Assembly (NCBI RefSeq): GCF_028737205.1
Contig: NZ_JAQZAL010000002.1
Location: 248,001-312,000, forward strand
Source of the DNA: Actinomycetospora lutea
Lineage (GTDB): Bacteria > Actinomycetota > Actinomycetes > Mycobacteriales > Pseudonocardiaceae
Direction of reading: 5' to 3'
DNA length: 64,000 nucleotides
Part shown: positions 1 to 9,685 of the stretch, piece after piece
How positions within the stretch are numbered: position 1 is the first letter of the stretch
Layout of the letters: every line of letters starts with the position of its first letter
Program-made: the position numbers and the translations under genes
The notes under the pieces: model-generated
The model's database searches: none
Told to the model about the DNA's origin: nothing
The model's input: the letters and a program-made list of their open reading frames with translations, nothing else

Positions 1-1144
1 TCGGCCCGCGCGTGGCCGGCGCCTCCTCGACGACGACGGAGTCGGCGGGCCGCAGGTCGGCGAGCGTCTGGAGCAGGAGCTCCTCGGTGATGACGTCGCC
101 GCCCGCCGCCACGCGCCCCACCGAGGATCCGGGTGCCGGCAGCGGGCGCTCCGGCGGCGGCGGTCCCGCGAGCAGCGCGCGCACGCCGTGGCGCACGCCG
201 GTGACCACCGAGGTGCCGACGGGCGTCCACGCGGCGTGGGCCGGGTCCTCGGTGAGCTGCACGAGCTCGGTGCCCTCGGGCACGGCGGTGTCGCCCGCGA
301 CTCCGCCCTCGGTGTGGAACGGGAACACCGGCGAGCCCAGCACCAGGACGACGTCGTGCGCGTCGAGCGCGGCACGGATGCCGTCGTGCGCGGCGGGCAG
401 GAAGCCGCCGAAGAGCCGGTGGCGCTCGGGGAAGCCGCAGCGCGGCGACATCGGCGCGACGTAGACGCGCGCGGCGTGCCGCTCGGCGAGCGCGACGACG
501 TCGTCGAACGCCCCGTCGCGGTCCACCTCGCCGCCGACGACCAGCGCCGGGGACCGCGCGCCGGCGAGGCGGGCGGCGACGTCGGCGAGGACCTCGGGGT
601 CGCCCGCCACCGTGCCGGCCACCGCGTGCGCGGGCACGGGCGCCGCGGGCTCGTCCCAGTCGTCCACCGGCACCGAGAGCAGCACCGGGCCGCACGGCGG
701 CGTGGTGGCGACGTGGATCGCGCGGGCCAGCGTGGCGGGCACGTCGGCTGCGCGGGCGGGCTCGCGACTGAACTTCACGTACGGCTCGGGGAACTCCGCC
801 GGGCGCTCGGCGAACAGGAACGGCTCACCGATGAGCAGCGAGCGGGCCTGCTGCCCGGCGACGAGCACCAGCGGCGTGCGGTTGCGGAACGCGGTGAACA
901 CGTTGCCCAGCCCGTGCCCGACCCCGGCGGCAGAGTGCAGGTTCACCAGCGCCGCCCGCCCGGTGCCCTGGGCGTACCCGTCGGCCGCGCCGACCGCCAC
1001 CGACTCCTGCAGGCCCAGCACGTAGCGGAAGTCGTCGGGGAAGTCGCGGAACATCGGCAGCTCGGTCGAGCCCGGGTTGCCGAAGATCGTCGTGATGCCG
1101 TGGCTGCGCAGCACGGCCAGGGACGCCTCGCGCACGGTCGTCAT
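1..1144 (-). CDS. mdlC: Benzoylformate decarboxylase-like ThDP enzyme (3' end cut by window edge)
   Basis: Thiamine diphosphate-dependent decarboxylase; the family converts benzoylformate and related 2-oxo acids to the aldehyde plus CO2. I read about 381 residues from the ATG at 1144, and the C-terminal part lies beyond the left edge. The N-terminus carries FGNPGSTELPM. Ser26, Glu47 (the ThDP-activating glutamate, in GLQESVAVG) and His70 fall at the positions of the catalytic residues of the Pseudomonas enzyme. The ThDP-binding C-terminal third is not visible. It is transcribed divergently from the DUF488 gene across a 76-bp gap. Other 2-oxo acid decarboxylases share the fold, so the substrate is inferred. 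Confidence 0.85.
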   Translation of the reverse strand, partial: MTTVREASLAVLRSHGITTIFGNPGSTELPMFRDFPDDFRYVLGLQESVAVGAADGYAQGTGRAALVNLHSAAGVGHGLGNVFTAFRNRTPLVLVAGQQARSLLIGEPFLFAERPAEFPEPYVKFSREPARAADVPATLARAIHVATTPPCGPVLLSVPVDDWDEPAAPVPAHAVAGTVAGDPEVLADVAARLAGARSPALVVGGEVDRDGAFDDVVALAERHAARVYVAPMSPRCGFPERHRLFGGFLPAAHDGIRAALDAHDVVLVLGSPVFPFHTEGGVAGDTAVPEGTELVQLTEDPAHAAWTPVGTSVVTGVRHGVRALLAGPPPPERPLPAPGSSVGRVAAGGDVITEELLLQTLADLRPADSVVVEEAPATRGP

Positions 1145-1220
1145 GCGCGCAGCCCACCACGCCGCCGCCCCACCCGCGAGGGCCCTCCCGCTGCCCGGAA
1201 ACACCGGGTACCCCGCAGGC

Positions 1221-1796
1221 GTGGACACGCTCTGGACGGTCGGGCACGGCACGCTCGACGGCCCGGCGGTCGCCCGGCTCGTCGCCGGCGCCGGGATCGC
1301 CGCGGTGGTCGACGTGCGCCGGTACCCCGGGAGCCGGCGCGACCCGTCCGTGGCGCGCGAGGCGCTGGGGCCGGCCCTCGCCGACCAGGGCGTCGCCTAC
1401 CGCTGGGACGAGCGCCTGGGTGGTCGCCGCAGCCGGCCCGCCGACTCGCCGGACACGGCGCTGCGCGACCGGGCGTTCGCCGGCTACGCCGCGCACATGC
1501 GCACGCCGGCGTTCACCGCGGCCGTCGAGGACCTGCTGGCGGGCGGGGAGCCGACGGCGATCCTGTGCTCGGAGTCGCTCTGGTGGCGCTGCCACCGCCG
1601 ACTCGTCGCCGACCACGTCCTGCTCGTGCGCGGCGTGCCCGTCCGCCACCTGATGCACGACGGCCGGACCCCGGAGCACCGCGCCACCGACGGGGTGCGG
1701 CTCTGCTCATGGTCGAGCTCCGCTTCGCTGCGTCTCCCGCCCGGGGAGCAGCTCGTCTACGACGACGGGCAGGAGCCGCTCCCGGGGACGAGCTGA
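1221..1796 (+). CDS. DUF488 family protein
   Basis: Conserved small protein of unknown biochemical role (DUF488). From the GTG at 1221 it reads 191 residues and begins VDTLWTVGHGTL, the usual beta-strand start of the family. The signature RCHR (WWRCHRRLV) and a preceding serine-rich ILCSES segment are present. I prefer this GTG to the upstream ATG at 1077, which would overlap the divergent gene. Near the C-terminus a serine-rich stretch (SWSSSASLRLPPGEQ) is encoded by a dispersed repeat at 1711-1744. Without it, DGVRL would join VYDDGQ, so the repeat looks like an in-frame insertion. Function unknown. Confidence 0.8.
   Translation: MDTLWTVGHGTLDGPAVARLVAGAGIAAVVDVRRYPGSRRDPSVAREALGPALADQGVAYRWDERLGGRRSRPADSPDTALRDRAFAGYAAHMRTPAFTAAVEDLLAGGEPTAILCSESLWWRCHRRLVADHVLLVRGVPVRHLMHDGRTPEHRATDGVRLCSWSSSASLRLPPGEQLVYDDGQEPLPGTS
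1711..1744 (+). repeat. Dispersed repeat family A, copy 1 (inside DUF488 CDS)
   Basis: Begins GGTCGAGCTCCGCTTCGCTG and ends CGTCTCCCGCCCGG. Close relatives lie at 6027, 30065, 33909 (two tandem, inverted), 48065 and 52863. This copy is read through in frame by the DUF488 gene. Confidence 0.75.
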
Positions 1797-1862
1797 CCGG
1801 GCGCGAGCTCGCCACCGCCCCGCCGATCATTCCGCCGACGAGCGCACCTCGCCTGTCTATCC

Positions 1863-1883
1863 GAGCGAAGGGGCCCTTCGCTC
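1863..1883. terminator. Perfect palindrome between convergent genes, probable bidirectional terminator
   Basis: Arms GAGCGAAGGG and CCCTTCGCTC pair perfectly around a single G. It lies between the converging DUF488 and trpB2 genes. A nearly identical element, with matching flanks (ATCCG before, ACCGG after), lies in the priA-metK gap at 36840-36854, so it is also a repeated element. No T tract follows on either side. Confidence 0.6.
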
Positions 1884-1908
1884 AGAACCGGACGCGCGCC
1901 GGCGCCGC

Positions 1909-3189
1909 TCAGGGCTCGTCGACGAGGTCGCCCGCCAGGTACTCCTGGTAGGCGGCGAGGTCGAGCAGGCCGTGGCCGCAGTAGTTGAAGAGGATCACGC
2001 GCTCCTCGTTCTTCTGCGTCGCGTCGTGCGCCTCCTGGATCACCGACGCGATCGCGTGGCCGGCCTCCGGCGCCGGGACCTTGCCCTCGACGCGCGCGAA
2101 GAGCACGTTCGCCTCGAACACCGCGCGCTGGCGGTGCGCCACGGCCTCCATCCGGCCCTCGTGGACCAGCTTGGAGATGATCGGCGAGTCGCCGTGGTAG
2201 CGCAGCCCGCCCGCGTGGATGCCCGGCGGCACGAAGTCGTGCCCCAGCGTGTACATGTTCATCAGCGGCGTGAACCCGGCGGTGTCGCCGAAGTCGTACT
2301 CGTAGCGGCCCTGGGTCAGCGTCGGGCACGACGCCGGCTCGGCGGCGAGCAGGCGCACCGACGGGTCGGGCAGGAACGGCAGCGCGACACCGCCCAGGTT
2401 CGAGCCGCCCCCGCAGGGCGCGACGACGACGTCCGGGCGGGTCTCCCCCGCGTTCGCCAGCTGCTGCTGCGCCTCGAGCCCGATGACGGTCTGGTGCAGC
2501 AGCACGTGGTTGAGCACCGAGCCCAGCGCGTAGTGGGTGTCGTCGCGGCCGACCGCGTCGCGGACCGCATCGGAGATCGCGGAGCCGAGCGAGCCGGGGT
2601 GTCCCGGCTCGTCGATCGGCGACGGCACGACGGTGCCGCCCCACGTCTCCATGATCACCTTGCGGTAGGGCTTCTGCTCGAAGCTCTTGCGCACCATGTA
2701 GACCGCGCACTCGAGGTCGTACTGCGCGCAGGCGAACGCCAGCGCCGTGCCCCACTGGCCGGCGCCGGTCTCGGTGCTCAGGCGTGTCATGCCCTCCTTG
2801 GCGTTGTAGAACGCCTGGGGCACCGCGGAGTTCGGCTTGTGCGACCCGGCGGGCGAGACCGACTCGTCCTTGAAGTAGATCCGCGCGGGGGTGCCCAGCG
2901 CCGCCTCGAGGCGGCGGGCGCGCACCAGCGGCGTGGGCCGCCACAGGCGCAGGACGTCGAGGACCTCGCCCGGGATGTCGATCCACCGGTCGGTCGCCAT
3001 CTCCTGGCCGATGAGCTCCTGCGCGAAGAGCGGGGCCAGGTCGTCGGGACCGACGGGCTCGCGCGTGGCCGGGTGCAGCGGCGGGTCCAGTGGCGAGGCC
3101 AGGTGCGGCGCCACGTTGAACCAGGCCGTCGGCAGCGCCGACTGCGGGAGGGAGAAGCGGGTGTCGGTGGTGTCAGCTGGGGCCGCCAT
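1909..3189 (-). CDS. trpB: TrpB2-type tryptophan synthase beta-like protein
   Basis: PLP-dependent enzyme of the tryptophan synthase beta family, which condenses indole with serine. The 426-residue length, long N-terminal extension and sequence style match the TrpB2 subgroup. The PLP lysine is Lys118 in GSHKPNSA, and the phosphate-binding loop CGGGSNLGG lies in the C-terminal half. No trpA or other trp gene is adjacent, which is typical of TrpB2 proteins acting apart from the main trp operon. It ends about 25 bp from a palindromic terminator. Distant PLP synthases are alternatives, but the motif set is specific. Confidence 0.9.
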   Translation of the reverse strand: MAAPADTTDTRFSLPQSALPTAWFNVAPHLASPLDPPLHPATREPVGPDDLAPLFAQELIGQEMATDRWIDIPGEVLDVLRLWRPTPLVRARRLEAALGTPARIYFKDESVSPAGSHKPNSAVPQAFYNAKEGMTRLSTETGAGQWGTALAFACAQYDLECAVYMVRKSFEQKPYRKVIMETWGGTVVPSPIDEPGHPGSLGSAISDAVRDAVGRDDTHYALGSVLNHVLLHQTVIGLEAQQQLANAGETRPDVVVAPCGGGSNLGGVALPFLPDPSVRLLAAEPASCPTLTQGRYEYDFGDTAGFTPLMNMYTLGHDFVPPGIHAGGLRYHGDSPIISKLVHEGRMEAVAHRQRAVFEANVLFARVEGKVPAPEAGHAIASVIQEAHDATQKNEERVILFNYCGHGLLDLAAYQEYLAGDLVDEP

Positions 3190-3203
3190 GACCCCGCATC
3201 ATG

Positions 3204-3548
3204 TCAGCTCTCGCCGCGACGGGCGCGCAGCTTTGCCAGCGCCTCGTCGAGCAGCGCCTCGCCGTCGGCGTCGGAGCGGCGCTCCTTCACGTAGGCCAGG
3301 TGGGTCTTGTACGGCTCGGTGCGCTTCGCGGGCGGCGGGTTCTTCTCGTCGGTGTTGGCCGGCAGACCGCAGCGCGGGCAGTCCCACGAGGTGGGGATCT
3401 CCGCGTCGACCGCGAAGGACGGGCGCGTCTCGTGCCCGTTCGAGCACCAGAAGGAGACCACGGTGCGCGCCGCGCTCTCCCCGCGCTCGGACTCCCCCAT
3501 CGGGCCCGAACCCACCCGGGTGCCTCGGATCGCGTTGCCAGTCGCCAT
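3204..3548 (-). CDS. rbpA: RNA polymerase-binding protein RbpA
   Basis: Actinobacterial transcription factor that binds RNA polymerase and principal sigma factors and stabilises the open complex. 114 residues, the usual length. A disordered N-terminal tail is followed by a zinc-type core with Cys35, His39, Cys57 and Cys60 (WCSNGH, CPRC). A basic linker rich in Lys and Pro and a C-terminal helix (RSDADGEALLDEALAKL) typical of the sigma-interaction domain follow. The ATG at 3548 is preceded by GGAGGTACTCCGGCG on the coding strand. It is likely monocistronic, between secG and trpB2. Confidence 0.95.
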   Translation of the reverse strand: MATGNAIRGTRVGSGPMGESERGESAARTVVSFWCSNGHETRPSFAVDAEIPTSWDCPRCGLPANTDEKNPPPAKRTEPYKTHLAYVKERRSDADGEALLDEALAKLRARRGES

Positions 3549-3571
3549 CGCCGGAGTACCTCCGCGTCCAG

Positions 3572-3603
3572 GGGCGGCCCGGCACTTCAGGCCCGGGCCG
3601 CCC
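3572..3603 (-). terminator. Hairpin after secG
   Basis: An 11-bp perfect stem (GGGCGGCCCGG / CCGGGCCGCCC) with a 10-nt loop begins 2 nt past the secG stop codon. It probably separates the glycolytic operon from rbpA. No U-run follows, as is common in high-GC actinobacteria. Confidence 0.6.
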
Positions 3604-3604
3604 G

Positions 3605-3841
3605 TCAGCCTTCGATCTTGACGAGCAGCCCGGTGCCGACGATCGAGATCAGCCAGATGGCACCGACGAACAGGGTGAGCCGGTCGAGATTCTTCTCGAC
3701 GACGCTCGACCCGGCGAGGCTCGACTGGACACCGCCGCCGAACAGCGACGACAACCCGCCGCCCCGCCCGCGGTGCAGCAGCACCAGCAGCACCAGCAGC
3801 ACGCTGGACGCGATGAGCAGGATGTCGAGGAACAGTCGCAT
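3605..3841 (-). CDS. secG: Preprotein translocase subunit SecG
   Basis: Small membrane subunit of the SecYEG translocon. 78 residues from the ATG at 3841. Two hydrophobic segments (about residues 3-22 and 55-75) flank a glycine-rich loop (HRGRGGGLSSLFGGG), the SecG pattern. A longer upstream frame exists, but the first hydrophobic helix begins right at this methionine. It is the last gene of the gap-pgk-tpiA-secG series, the order found in many actinobacteria. A hairpin lies between it and tpiA, so secG may have partly separate expression. Confidence 0.92.
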   Translation of the reverse strand: MRLFLDILLIASSVLLVLLVLLHRGRGGGLSSLFGGGVQSSLAGSSVVEKNLDRLTLFVGAIWLISIVGTGLLVKIEG

Positions 3842-3973
3842 GTCGGTGTCCGTGACCTCCGGGTGCCGACCCCGCCCGGTGTGAGCGGGGCTCTGGCCGT
3901 CCCGACGTGCGGGATCGGCGCTTGTGGTGCACGATACCCCGCCGCTGTGACGGCCCGGCGACGACCCGGCCGC

Positions 3974-3998
3974 CGAACGGGGCATCGTGCCCCGTTCG
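3974..3998. terminator. Strong hairpin between tpiA and secG
   Basis: Perfect 11-bp stem CGAACGGGGCA / TGCCCCGTTCG around a 3-nt loop, starting 2 nt after the tpiA stop. It could terminate or attenuate transcription from tpiA into secG. Confidence 0.6.
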
Positions 3999-4000
3999 CC

Positions 4001-4786
4001 TCAGGGCAGCGGTCCACCCGCCGCCAGGGCGCAGAGCTCGGCGAAGCCCTCCGGGTCGAGGCTGGCGCCCCCGACCAGGGCGCCGTCCACGTCGTCCGAC
4101 CGCACGAGGTCCGCGACGTTGTTCGACTTCACCGAGCCGCCGTAGAGGATCCGCATCCCGTCGGCCACCGGGCCGCCGTGCACCTCGCGGACCCGCTCGC
4201 GCAGCGCGTGGCACACCTCCTGGGCGTCGGACACCCCGGCGCTCTTGCCGGTGCCGATCGCCCAGACCGGCTCGTAGGCCACGACGACCTTCGCGACGTC
4301 GTCGCCCGAGAGCCCCTTCAGCGCGGCGTCGAGCTGCCCGGTGCAGTGGCCGACGTGCTCGCCGGCGTCGCGGACCTCCTCGCCCTCCCCCAGGCACAGG
4401 ATCGGGGTGAGGCCGTGGCGCAGGGCCGCACGCACCTTGCGGTTGACCAGCTCGTCGTCCTCGCCGTGGATCGTGCGGCGCTCGGAGTGCCCGACGACCA
4501 CCCAGGTGCAGCCGAGCTTCGCGAGCATCGCCCCCGACACGTCACCGGTGAACGCCCCGGAGTCCTCCGGCGAGAGGTCCTGGCCGCCGTAGGTGATCGG
4601 CATCGAGTCCGCGTCCACCAGCGTCTGCACGCTGCGCAGGTCGGTGAACGGCGGGAGCACCGCGACGTCGACGACGTCGAAGTACTTGCCCGGCAGCGCG
4701 AACGCGAGCTTCTGCGTCACGCCGATGGCCTCGAGGTGGTTGAGGTTCATCTTCCAGTTGCCGGCGATGAGCGGCTTGCGCGCCAT
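4001..4786 (-). CDS. tpiA: Triosephosphate isomerase
   Basis: Interconverts dihydroxyacetone phosphate and glyceraldehyde 3-phosphate in glycolysis and gluconeogenesis; cytosolic TIM barrel. 261 residues, full length. Catalytic Lys12 (GNWKMN), His100 (VVGHSERR) and Glu172 ([13 protein letters not shown]) are all present, as is the phosphate-binding GGSVKSNN loop near the C-terminus. Its ATG shares one base with the pgk stop, so translation is probably coupled. Confidence 0.98.
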   Translation of the reverse strand: MARKPLIAGNWKMNLNHLEAIGVTQKLAFALPGKYFDVVDVAVLPPFTDLRSVQTLVDADSMPITYGGQDLSPEDSGAFTGDVSGAMLAKLGCTWVVVGHSERRTIHGEDDELVNRKVRAALRHGLTPILCLGEGEEVRDAGEHVGHCTGQLDAALKGLSGDDVAKVVVAYEPVWAIGTGKSAGVSDAQEVCHALRERVREVHGGPVADGMRILYGGSVKSNNVADLVRSDDVDGALVGGASLDPEGFAELCALAAGGPLP

Positions 4787-6024
4787 CAGGAGCCTTCCTC
4801 GAGGACGGCGATGCCCGGCAGGACGTGGCCCTCGAGGAACTCCAGCGAGGCCCCGCCCCCGGTCGAGATGTGGCCGAAGCGGCCCTCGTCCAGCCCCGCC
4901 GCGCGGATCGCCGACGCCGAGTCGCCGCCGCCGATCACGCTGAACGCGTCCGAGTCGGCGACCGCCTCGGCGACCCCGGTGGTGCCCGCCGCGAACGGGG
5001 CCATCTCGAACACGCCCATCGGGCCGTTCCAGAACACGGTGGCCGCGTCGGTCAGGTGCGAGCCGAAGAGCCGGACCGTCTCGGGGCCCACGTCGAGACC
5101 CAGCCAGTCCCCCCTCCCGGCATCAGCCATCTCCGACACCGGCACGGTGCGGGTCTGCGCGTCCGCGGAGAACTCGGAGGCCACGACCACGTCGGTGGGC
5201 AGCACCAACGTGTCGGCGTACGTCGTCAGCAGCTCTTTGCAGGTGTCGACGTGGTCGGACTCGAGCTTCGAGCCGCCGACGTCGTGGCCCTGCGCGGCGA
5301 GGAACGTGAAGCACATCGCGCCGCCGACCAGCAGCTTGTCGACCTTGGGCAGCAGGTTGGAGAGCACGCCGAGCTTGTCGGAGACCTTCGAGCCGCCCAG
5401 GATCACCACGTACGGCCGGGCCGGGTCGCCGACCAGCCGGCGCAGCACCTCGGTCTCGCGGGCGACGAGGTCGCCGGCGTACGCCGGCAGCTCGCGGGCC
5501 ACGTCGACCACCGACGCCTGCTCGCGGTGCACCACGCCGAAGCCGTCGGAGACGAACGCGCTCGCCCGAGAAGAATCCTGGCCGGGCACCAGCCCGGCCA
5601 GCTCCGCCGCCAGCTGCTCGCGCTCCGCGGCGCTGCCGGTCTCGCGCGGGTCGCAGCGGACGTTGGCCAGCATCTCGATGCCGCCCGGCTCGAGGTCCTC
5701 GGCGTGCTTGCGGGCCGACGGGCCGACGACGTCGTCGGCGAGCATGACCCGCTGGTCGAGCAGCTGACCGAGCCGCCCGGCCACCGGCGTCAGCGTCATC
5801 TTGCGGTCGCGCCCGCCCGGCTCGCCGTCCTTCGGGCGCCCGAGGTGGGCCGCGATCACCAGCTTGGCCCCGGCCCCGACGAGCTTGGTGATCGTCGGCA
5901 GCGCGGCCTGGATGCGCCCGTCGTCGGTGATCGTGAAGCCGTCGAGGGGGACGTTGAAGTCCGCTCGCAGCAGGACGTACCGGTCCTGCACGCCCTCGGC
6001 GAGGAGATCGTCGACTGTCTTCAT
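4786..6024 (-). CDS. pgk: Phosphoglycerate kinase
   Basis: Transfers phosphate from 1,3-bisphosphoglycerate to ADP. 412 residues, full length for the two-domain family. The N-terminal substrate-binding [10 protein letters not shown] and AAHLGRPK segments, the hinge-region [10 protein letters not shown] and the C-terminal nucleotide-binding GGGDSASAI are present. It lies between gap and tpiA. The 37-bp gap to gap is almost entirely a copy of dispersed repeat A. Confidence 0.98.
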   Translation of the reverse strand: MKTVDDLLAEGVQDRYVLLRADFNVPLDGFTITDDGRIQAALPTITKLVGAGAKLVIAAHLGRPKDGEPGGRDRKMTLTPVAGRLGQLLDQRVMLADDVVGPSARKHAEDLEPGGIEMLANVRCDPRETGSAAEREQLAAELAGLVPGQDSSRASAFVSDGFGVVHREQASVVDVARELPAYAGDLVARETEVLRRLVGDPARPYVVILGGSKVSDKLGVLSNLLPKVDKLLVGGAMCFTFLAAQGHDVGGSKLESDHVDTCKELLTTYADTLVLPTDVVVASEFSADAQTRTVPVSEMADAGRGDWLGLDVGPETVRLFGSHLTDAATVFWNGPMGVFEMAPFAAGTTGVAEAVADSDAFSVIGGGDSASAIRAAGLDEGRFGHISTGGGASLEFLEGHVLPGIAVLEEGS

Positions 6025-6026
6025 GA

Positions 6027-6060
6027 GGTCGAGCTCCGCTCCGCTCCGTCTCCCGCCCGC
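6027..6060 (+). repeat. Dispersed repeat family A, copy 2 (gap-pgk junction)
   Basis: Begins GGTCGAGCTCCGCTCCGCTC and ends CGTCTCCCGCCCGC. It occupies nearly all of the space between the gap stop and the pgk start. Confidence 0.75.
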
Positions 6061-6061
6061 A

Positions 6062-7123
<1,062 letters not shown>

Positions 7124-7156
7124 TCACCCCTCTCGGGCGCACCCTAACGAATCCGA

Positions 7157-7178
7157 CCGCGCCGTCCGGGTGGCGCGG
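7157..7178 (-). terminator. Hairpin after the caspase cassette
   Basis: Arms CCGCGCC (7157-7163) and GGCGCGG (7172-7178) lie about 10 nt past the stop of the TPR gene, upstream of gap. A plausible terminator that insulates gap from the cassette. Confidence 0.45.
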
Positions 7179-7189
7179 ACGACGTCACG

Positions 7190-9685
7190 TCATGCCCCGA
7201 CGCGATGGACCGCGGCGTCCCGGGTGAGAACACTCGCGGTGGGTCCTTCCCATGTGTCGCACGCGAGATGCCGCAGGTCCGGGGGTCCAGAGGGGTCGTC
7301 GATCTTCCGCATCCAAGCGTGCTCCAACAGCACGAAGACGGCGTGCTGCAGTCCCGGCTGGCACGAAGCAGCCTCCCCGCTGCGGATCTCGGCGACGAAC
7401 GGCAGCTGATCGCCGTCGCCGATCTCCGTGAGGCGCTCGTCGACGGCCTCCCGGACGCGGAGGACCACCGGACTGTCCGGCGGGAGGAGCCCCGCGGCGA
7501 CCACACCTGCGAGGTGCAGATTGCGGAGCTCTCGGAGGCCGTACGGCCGGCAGCGGTCACTGACGCCCTCGCACAGCTCCTGGGCTCGGTCATGGGAGTC
7601 GCCCTCAGAGGCGAGGACGGCCAATGCGCGTAGCTCGGCCGCAACAGCGGGTCCCACCGAACCGGAACGCGTGCCGGCGTCGAGGTCCCTCGCGACACTG
7701 TCCGGGTCCAGGACCAGCCCACTCGCCGCGGCCAAGTCATGGGCGCCCGTCGCGCGCGATTCACGCCGCACTTCCTCGAGGTGAGGGCGCGCGCGCCCGA
7801 TTCCCTGGGTGAGGAGGATGGCGCAGGCGCGATGGAATCGCGCGAGCGGAGTGTCCAGGACCATCTCGTGGACGTTTCGAGCGAGCGTTTCGTGGTCGCC
7901 GGAGAGGACGGACGCGATGCCGACCACAGTCTCGGGCCAGTGCCGAGAGTCCGGTGCGTCGAACATGCCGGCCGATCTCAGTCGTACGAGGAGCTGATGC
8001 ATCTCGTCATCCAGCGATCCGCGCCAATCGAGTGCCGTCACGAGCCCTGTCTCGAGCATCCACGGGTCCGTCTCGATGTCCCGCCGACCAGCAGCCCCGA
8101 AGGCGCTCGCGGCACGGTGCAGACCCGACCGATCGAGCGCCGCGGCGAGATGTCCGGCCCAGCGTGGCTCGTCCGGGCGCGCGAGGACGGCGAGGAGTAG
8201 GTAGGGCAGGGCGCTCCAGTTCGTGCACCGCCCGAGTTCTTCGTCCCGACGTGCCAGCACCAGGCCCCTCAAGAGGCAGGCGCGCGGCGCATCATCAGCG
8301 ATGAGGTGCGGGTCGAGTCGGTCGAGTTCTTCCATCGCTTCCCGCAGCAACGACGCTGCCTGAGCGCCGTCCGAGCGTTCGCTGGCGGCCCACAGCAACT
8401 CGACCAACGCGAGAGAGCCGGCAGGAGCGGGATCCAACCGCGCCGCTTCGCGGGCGGAACCGAGAGCAAGATCGGGTCGACCGGCCGCGGTGAAAGCCTC
8501 GATGGCCGCACCGTGTCGGCGCGCGGCGTCGGCTGTCTCGCCGAGCGACTCCAGTGCGTCGCCCCACCGCTCGTACAGTGCTGCTCGTTGGAGCTGGTCC
8601 AGGCTCGCGCCATTCGTCCGGGTCGCTGCGTCGACCGCATCCCATACCACCCCGTTGGCCGCCGCGAGCTCGACGCGGAAGTAGTCGAAGACGTCATCGT
8701 CGCGCAACCGGTCTTGGACTCTCCACCACAGCAACTGATTCGGGTTCCACCCCAGGTGTCGCAGGGCGCGCGCCAGGACGCGGCGTCCCTCCTCGAGGTC
8801 GATCGTGCCTTCGAGCAAGACCTGGGCACGCAGGAGGAGCGCCTCCGGGCGGAATCGGTCCTCTCTTCCGACCGGGGTGAGCTCACGGCGCGCTCGGTCG
8901 ACCAGAGCGCGACGCCCGCGACCCGGTGGTTCGGCCGCAGCAGACCGTAGCAGGGCGAGCACAGAGATCACGGTCAGCTCGGGCCGCGGCGGCACCCCTT
9001 CGATGTAGTCCAGGACTACGCGGTGATCGATCGTCTCGACGTAGAGAGACAGCGCCCGCAGGACAGTGTCCACGGGCTCCCCGGCGTGATCTACGTCGCC
9101 GTCCAGCACCTCGCGCGCGAGCTCGGGTCGGAGGCTCTCGACGAGGTCCCGTGCCTGGACGGTGACGGCCACACCACGCAGGTCGGGGTGCTGGCGAAGG
9201 GCCGGTACGGCGCGCAGCAAGCGCTGTGCGCTGTCGATGTCCCCCCGAAGGACGGCGAGCCGAGCGGCGAGGTGGGCGATGTCCGTTCCCGAGCCGTCGC
9301 TCGTCGACACGAGATCGTCGAGGGCGATGTCCTCGATGTCCTCGATGTCCTTGATGTCCTCGATGTCCTCAATGCCCTCGATGGCCTCAGCACTGGCGTC
9401 GTCCTCGTCGAGAGCCGCGAGTGCCGTCCGGGCCAGGGAGTCTCGCGCGGCCACGGGAGCGTGCCGCATGGCGTCGACGAGCCCGCTCAAGCGGGCCGCG
9501 AGACCGCGACCGTCGACAGCGGCGAGGGCTGCGAGCTCCGCGAGTAGCTCCCACTCCGCCGGCACTGCTCCGTCCTCGACCAAGGCACGGCGGAGCTCCT
9601 CCGCGGCCTCCGTCGGTCGTGACTCAGCGGCCAGGCACCTGGCCAGACCCACCCTGGCTTCCTTCACGGACCCGTGCTCGCTCAC
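7190..9685 (-). CDS. Large TPR-like helical-repeat protein of the EACC1-caspase cassette
   Basis: 831 residues from the GTG at 9685, which overlaps the caspase stop as GTGA. The protein is nearly all alpha-helical. Recurrent helix pairs have tetratricopeptide character, clearest in segments such as YERWGDALESLGETADAARR and GRPDLALGSAREAARLDP. I see no signal peptide, membrane segment, P-loop or catalytic motif. Near residues 100-120 an acidic Ile-Glu-Asp tract is encoded by a 9-bp tandem repeat. As third gene of a coupled operon it probably acts as scaffold, sensor or substrate for the caspase. That role is inference; no specific family was recognised. Confidence 0.75.
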   Translation of the reverse strand: MSEHGSVKEARVGLARCLAAESRPTEAAEELRRALVEDGAVPAEWELLAELAALAAVDGRGLAARLSGLVDAMRHAPVAARDSLARTALAALDEDDASAEAIEGIEDIEDIKDIEDIEDIALDDLVSTSDGSGTDIAHLAARLAVLRGDIDSAQRLLRAVPALRQHPDLRGVAVTVQARDLVESLRPELAREVLDGDVDHAGEPVDTVLRALSLYVETIDHRVVLDYIEGVPPRPELTVISVLALLRSAAAEPPGRGRRALVDRARRELTPVGREDRFRPEALLLRAQVLLEGTIDLEEGRRVLARALRHLGWNPNQLLWWRVQDRLRDDDVFDYFRVELAAANGVVWDAVDAATRTNGASLDQLQRAALYERWGDALESLGETADAARRHGAAIEAFTAAGRPDLALGSAREAARLDPAPAGSLALVELLWAASERSDGAQAASLLREAMEELDRLDPHLIADDAPRACLLRGLVLARRDEELGRCTNWSALPYLLLAVLARPDEPRWAGHLAAALDRSGLHRAASAFGAAGRRDIETDPWMLETGLVTALDWRGSLDDEMHQLLVRLRSAGMFDAPDSRHWPETVVGIASVLSGDHETLARNVHEMVLDTPLARFHRACAILLTQGIGRARPHLEEVRRESRATGAHDLAAASGLVLDPDSVARDLDAGTRSGSVGPAVAAELRALAVLASEGDSHDRAQELCEGVSDRCRPYGLRELRNLHLAGVVAAGLLPPDSPVVLRVREAVDERLTEIGDGDQLPFVAEIRSGEAASCQPGLQHAVFVLLEHAWMRKIDDPSGPPDLRHLACDTWEGPTASVLTRDAAVHRVGA
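9325..9387 (-). repeat. 9-bp in-frame tandem repeat encoding an Ile-Glu-Asp tract
   Basis: Seven units of CGATGTCCT or near variants (plus strand). On the coding strand they give repeated Glu-Asp-Ile triplets with one Lys substitution. The three central-distal units are diverged, while the others are almost identical, suggesting recent slippage. Confidence 0.9.

Noticed and set aside
2891-5767. Very long plus-strand open frame opposite trpB2, rbpA, tpiA and pgk
   Set aside because: It runs antisense to clear housekeeping genes, has no family-like sequence, and is an expected artefact of third-position GC bias.
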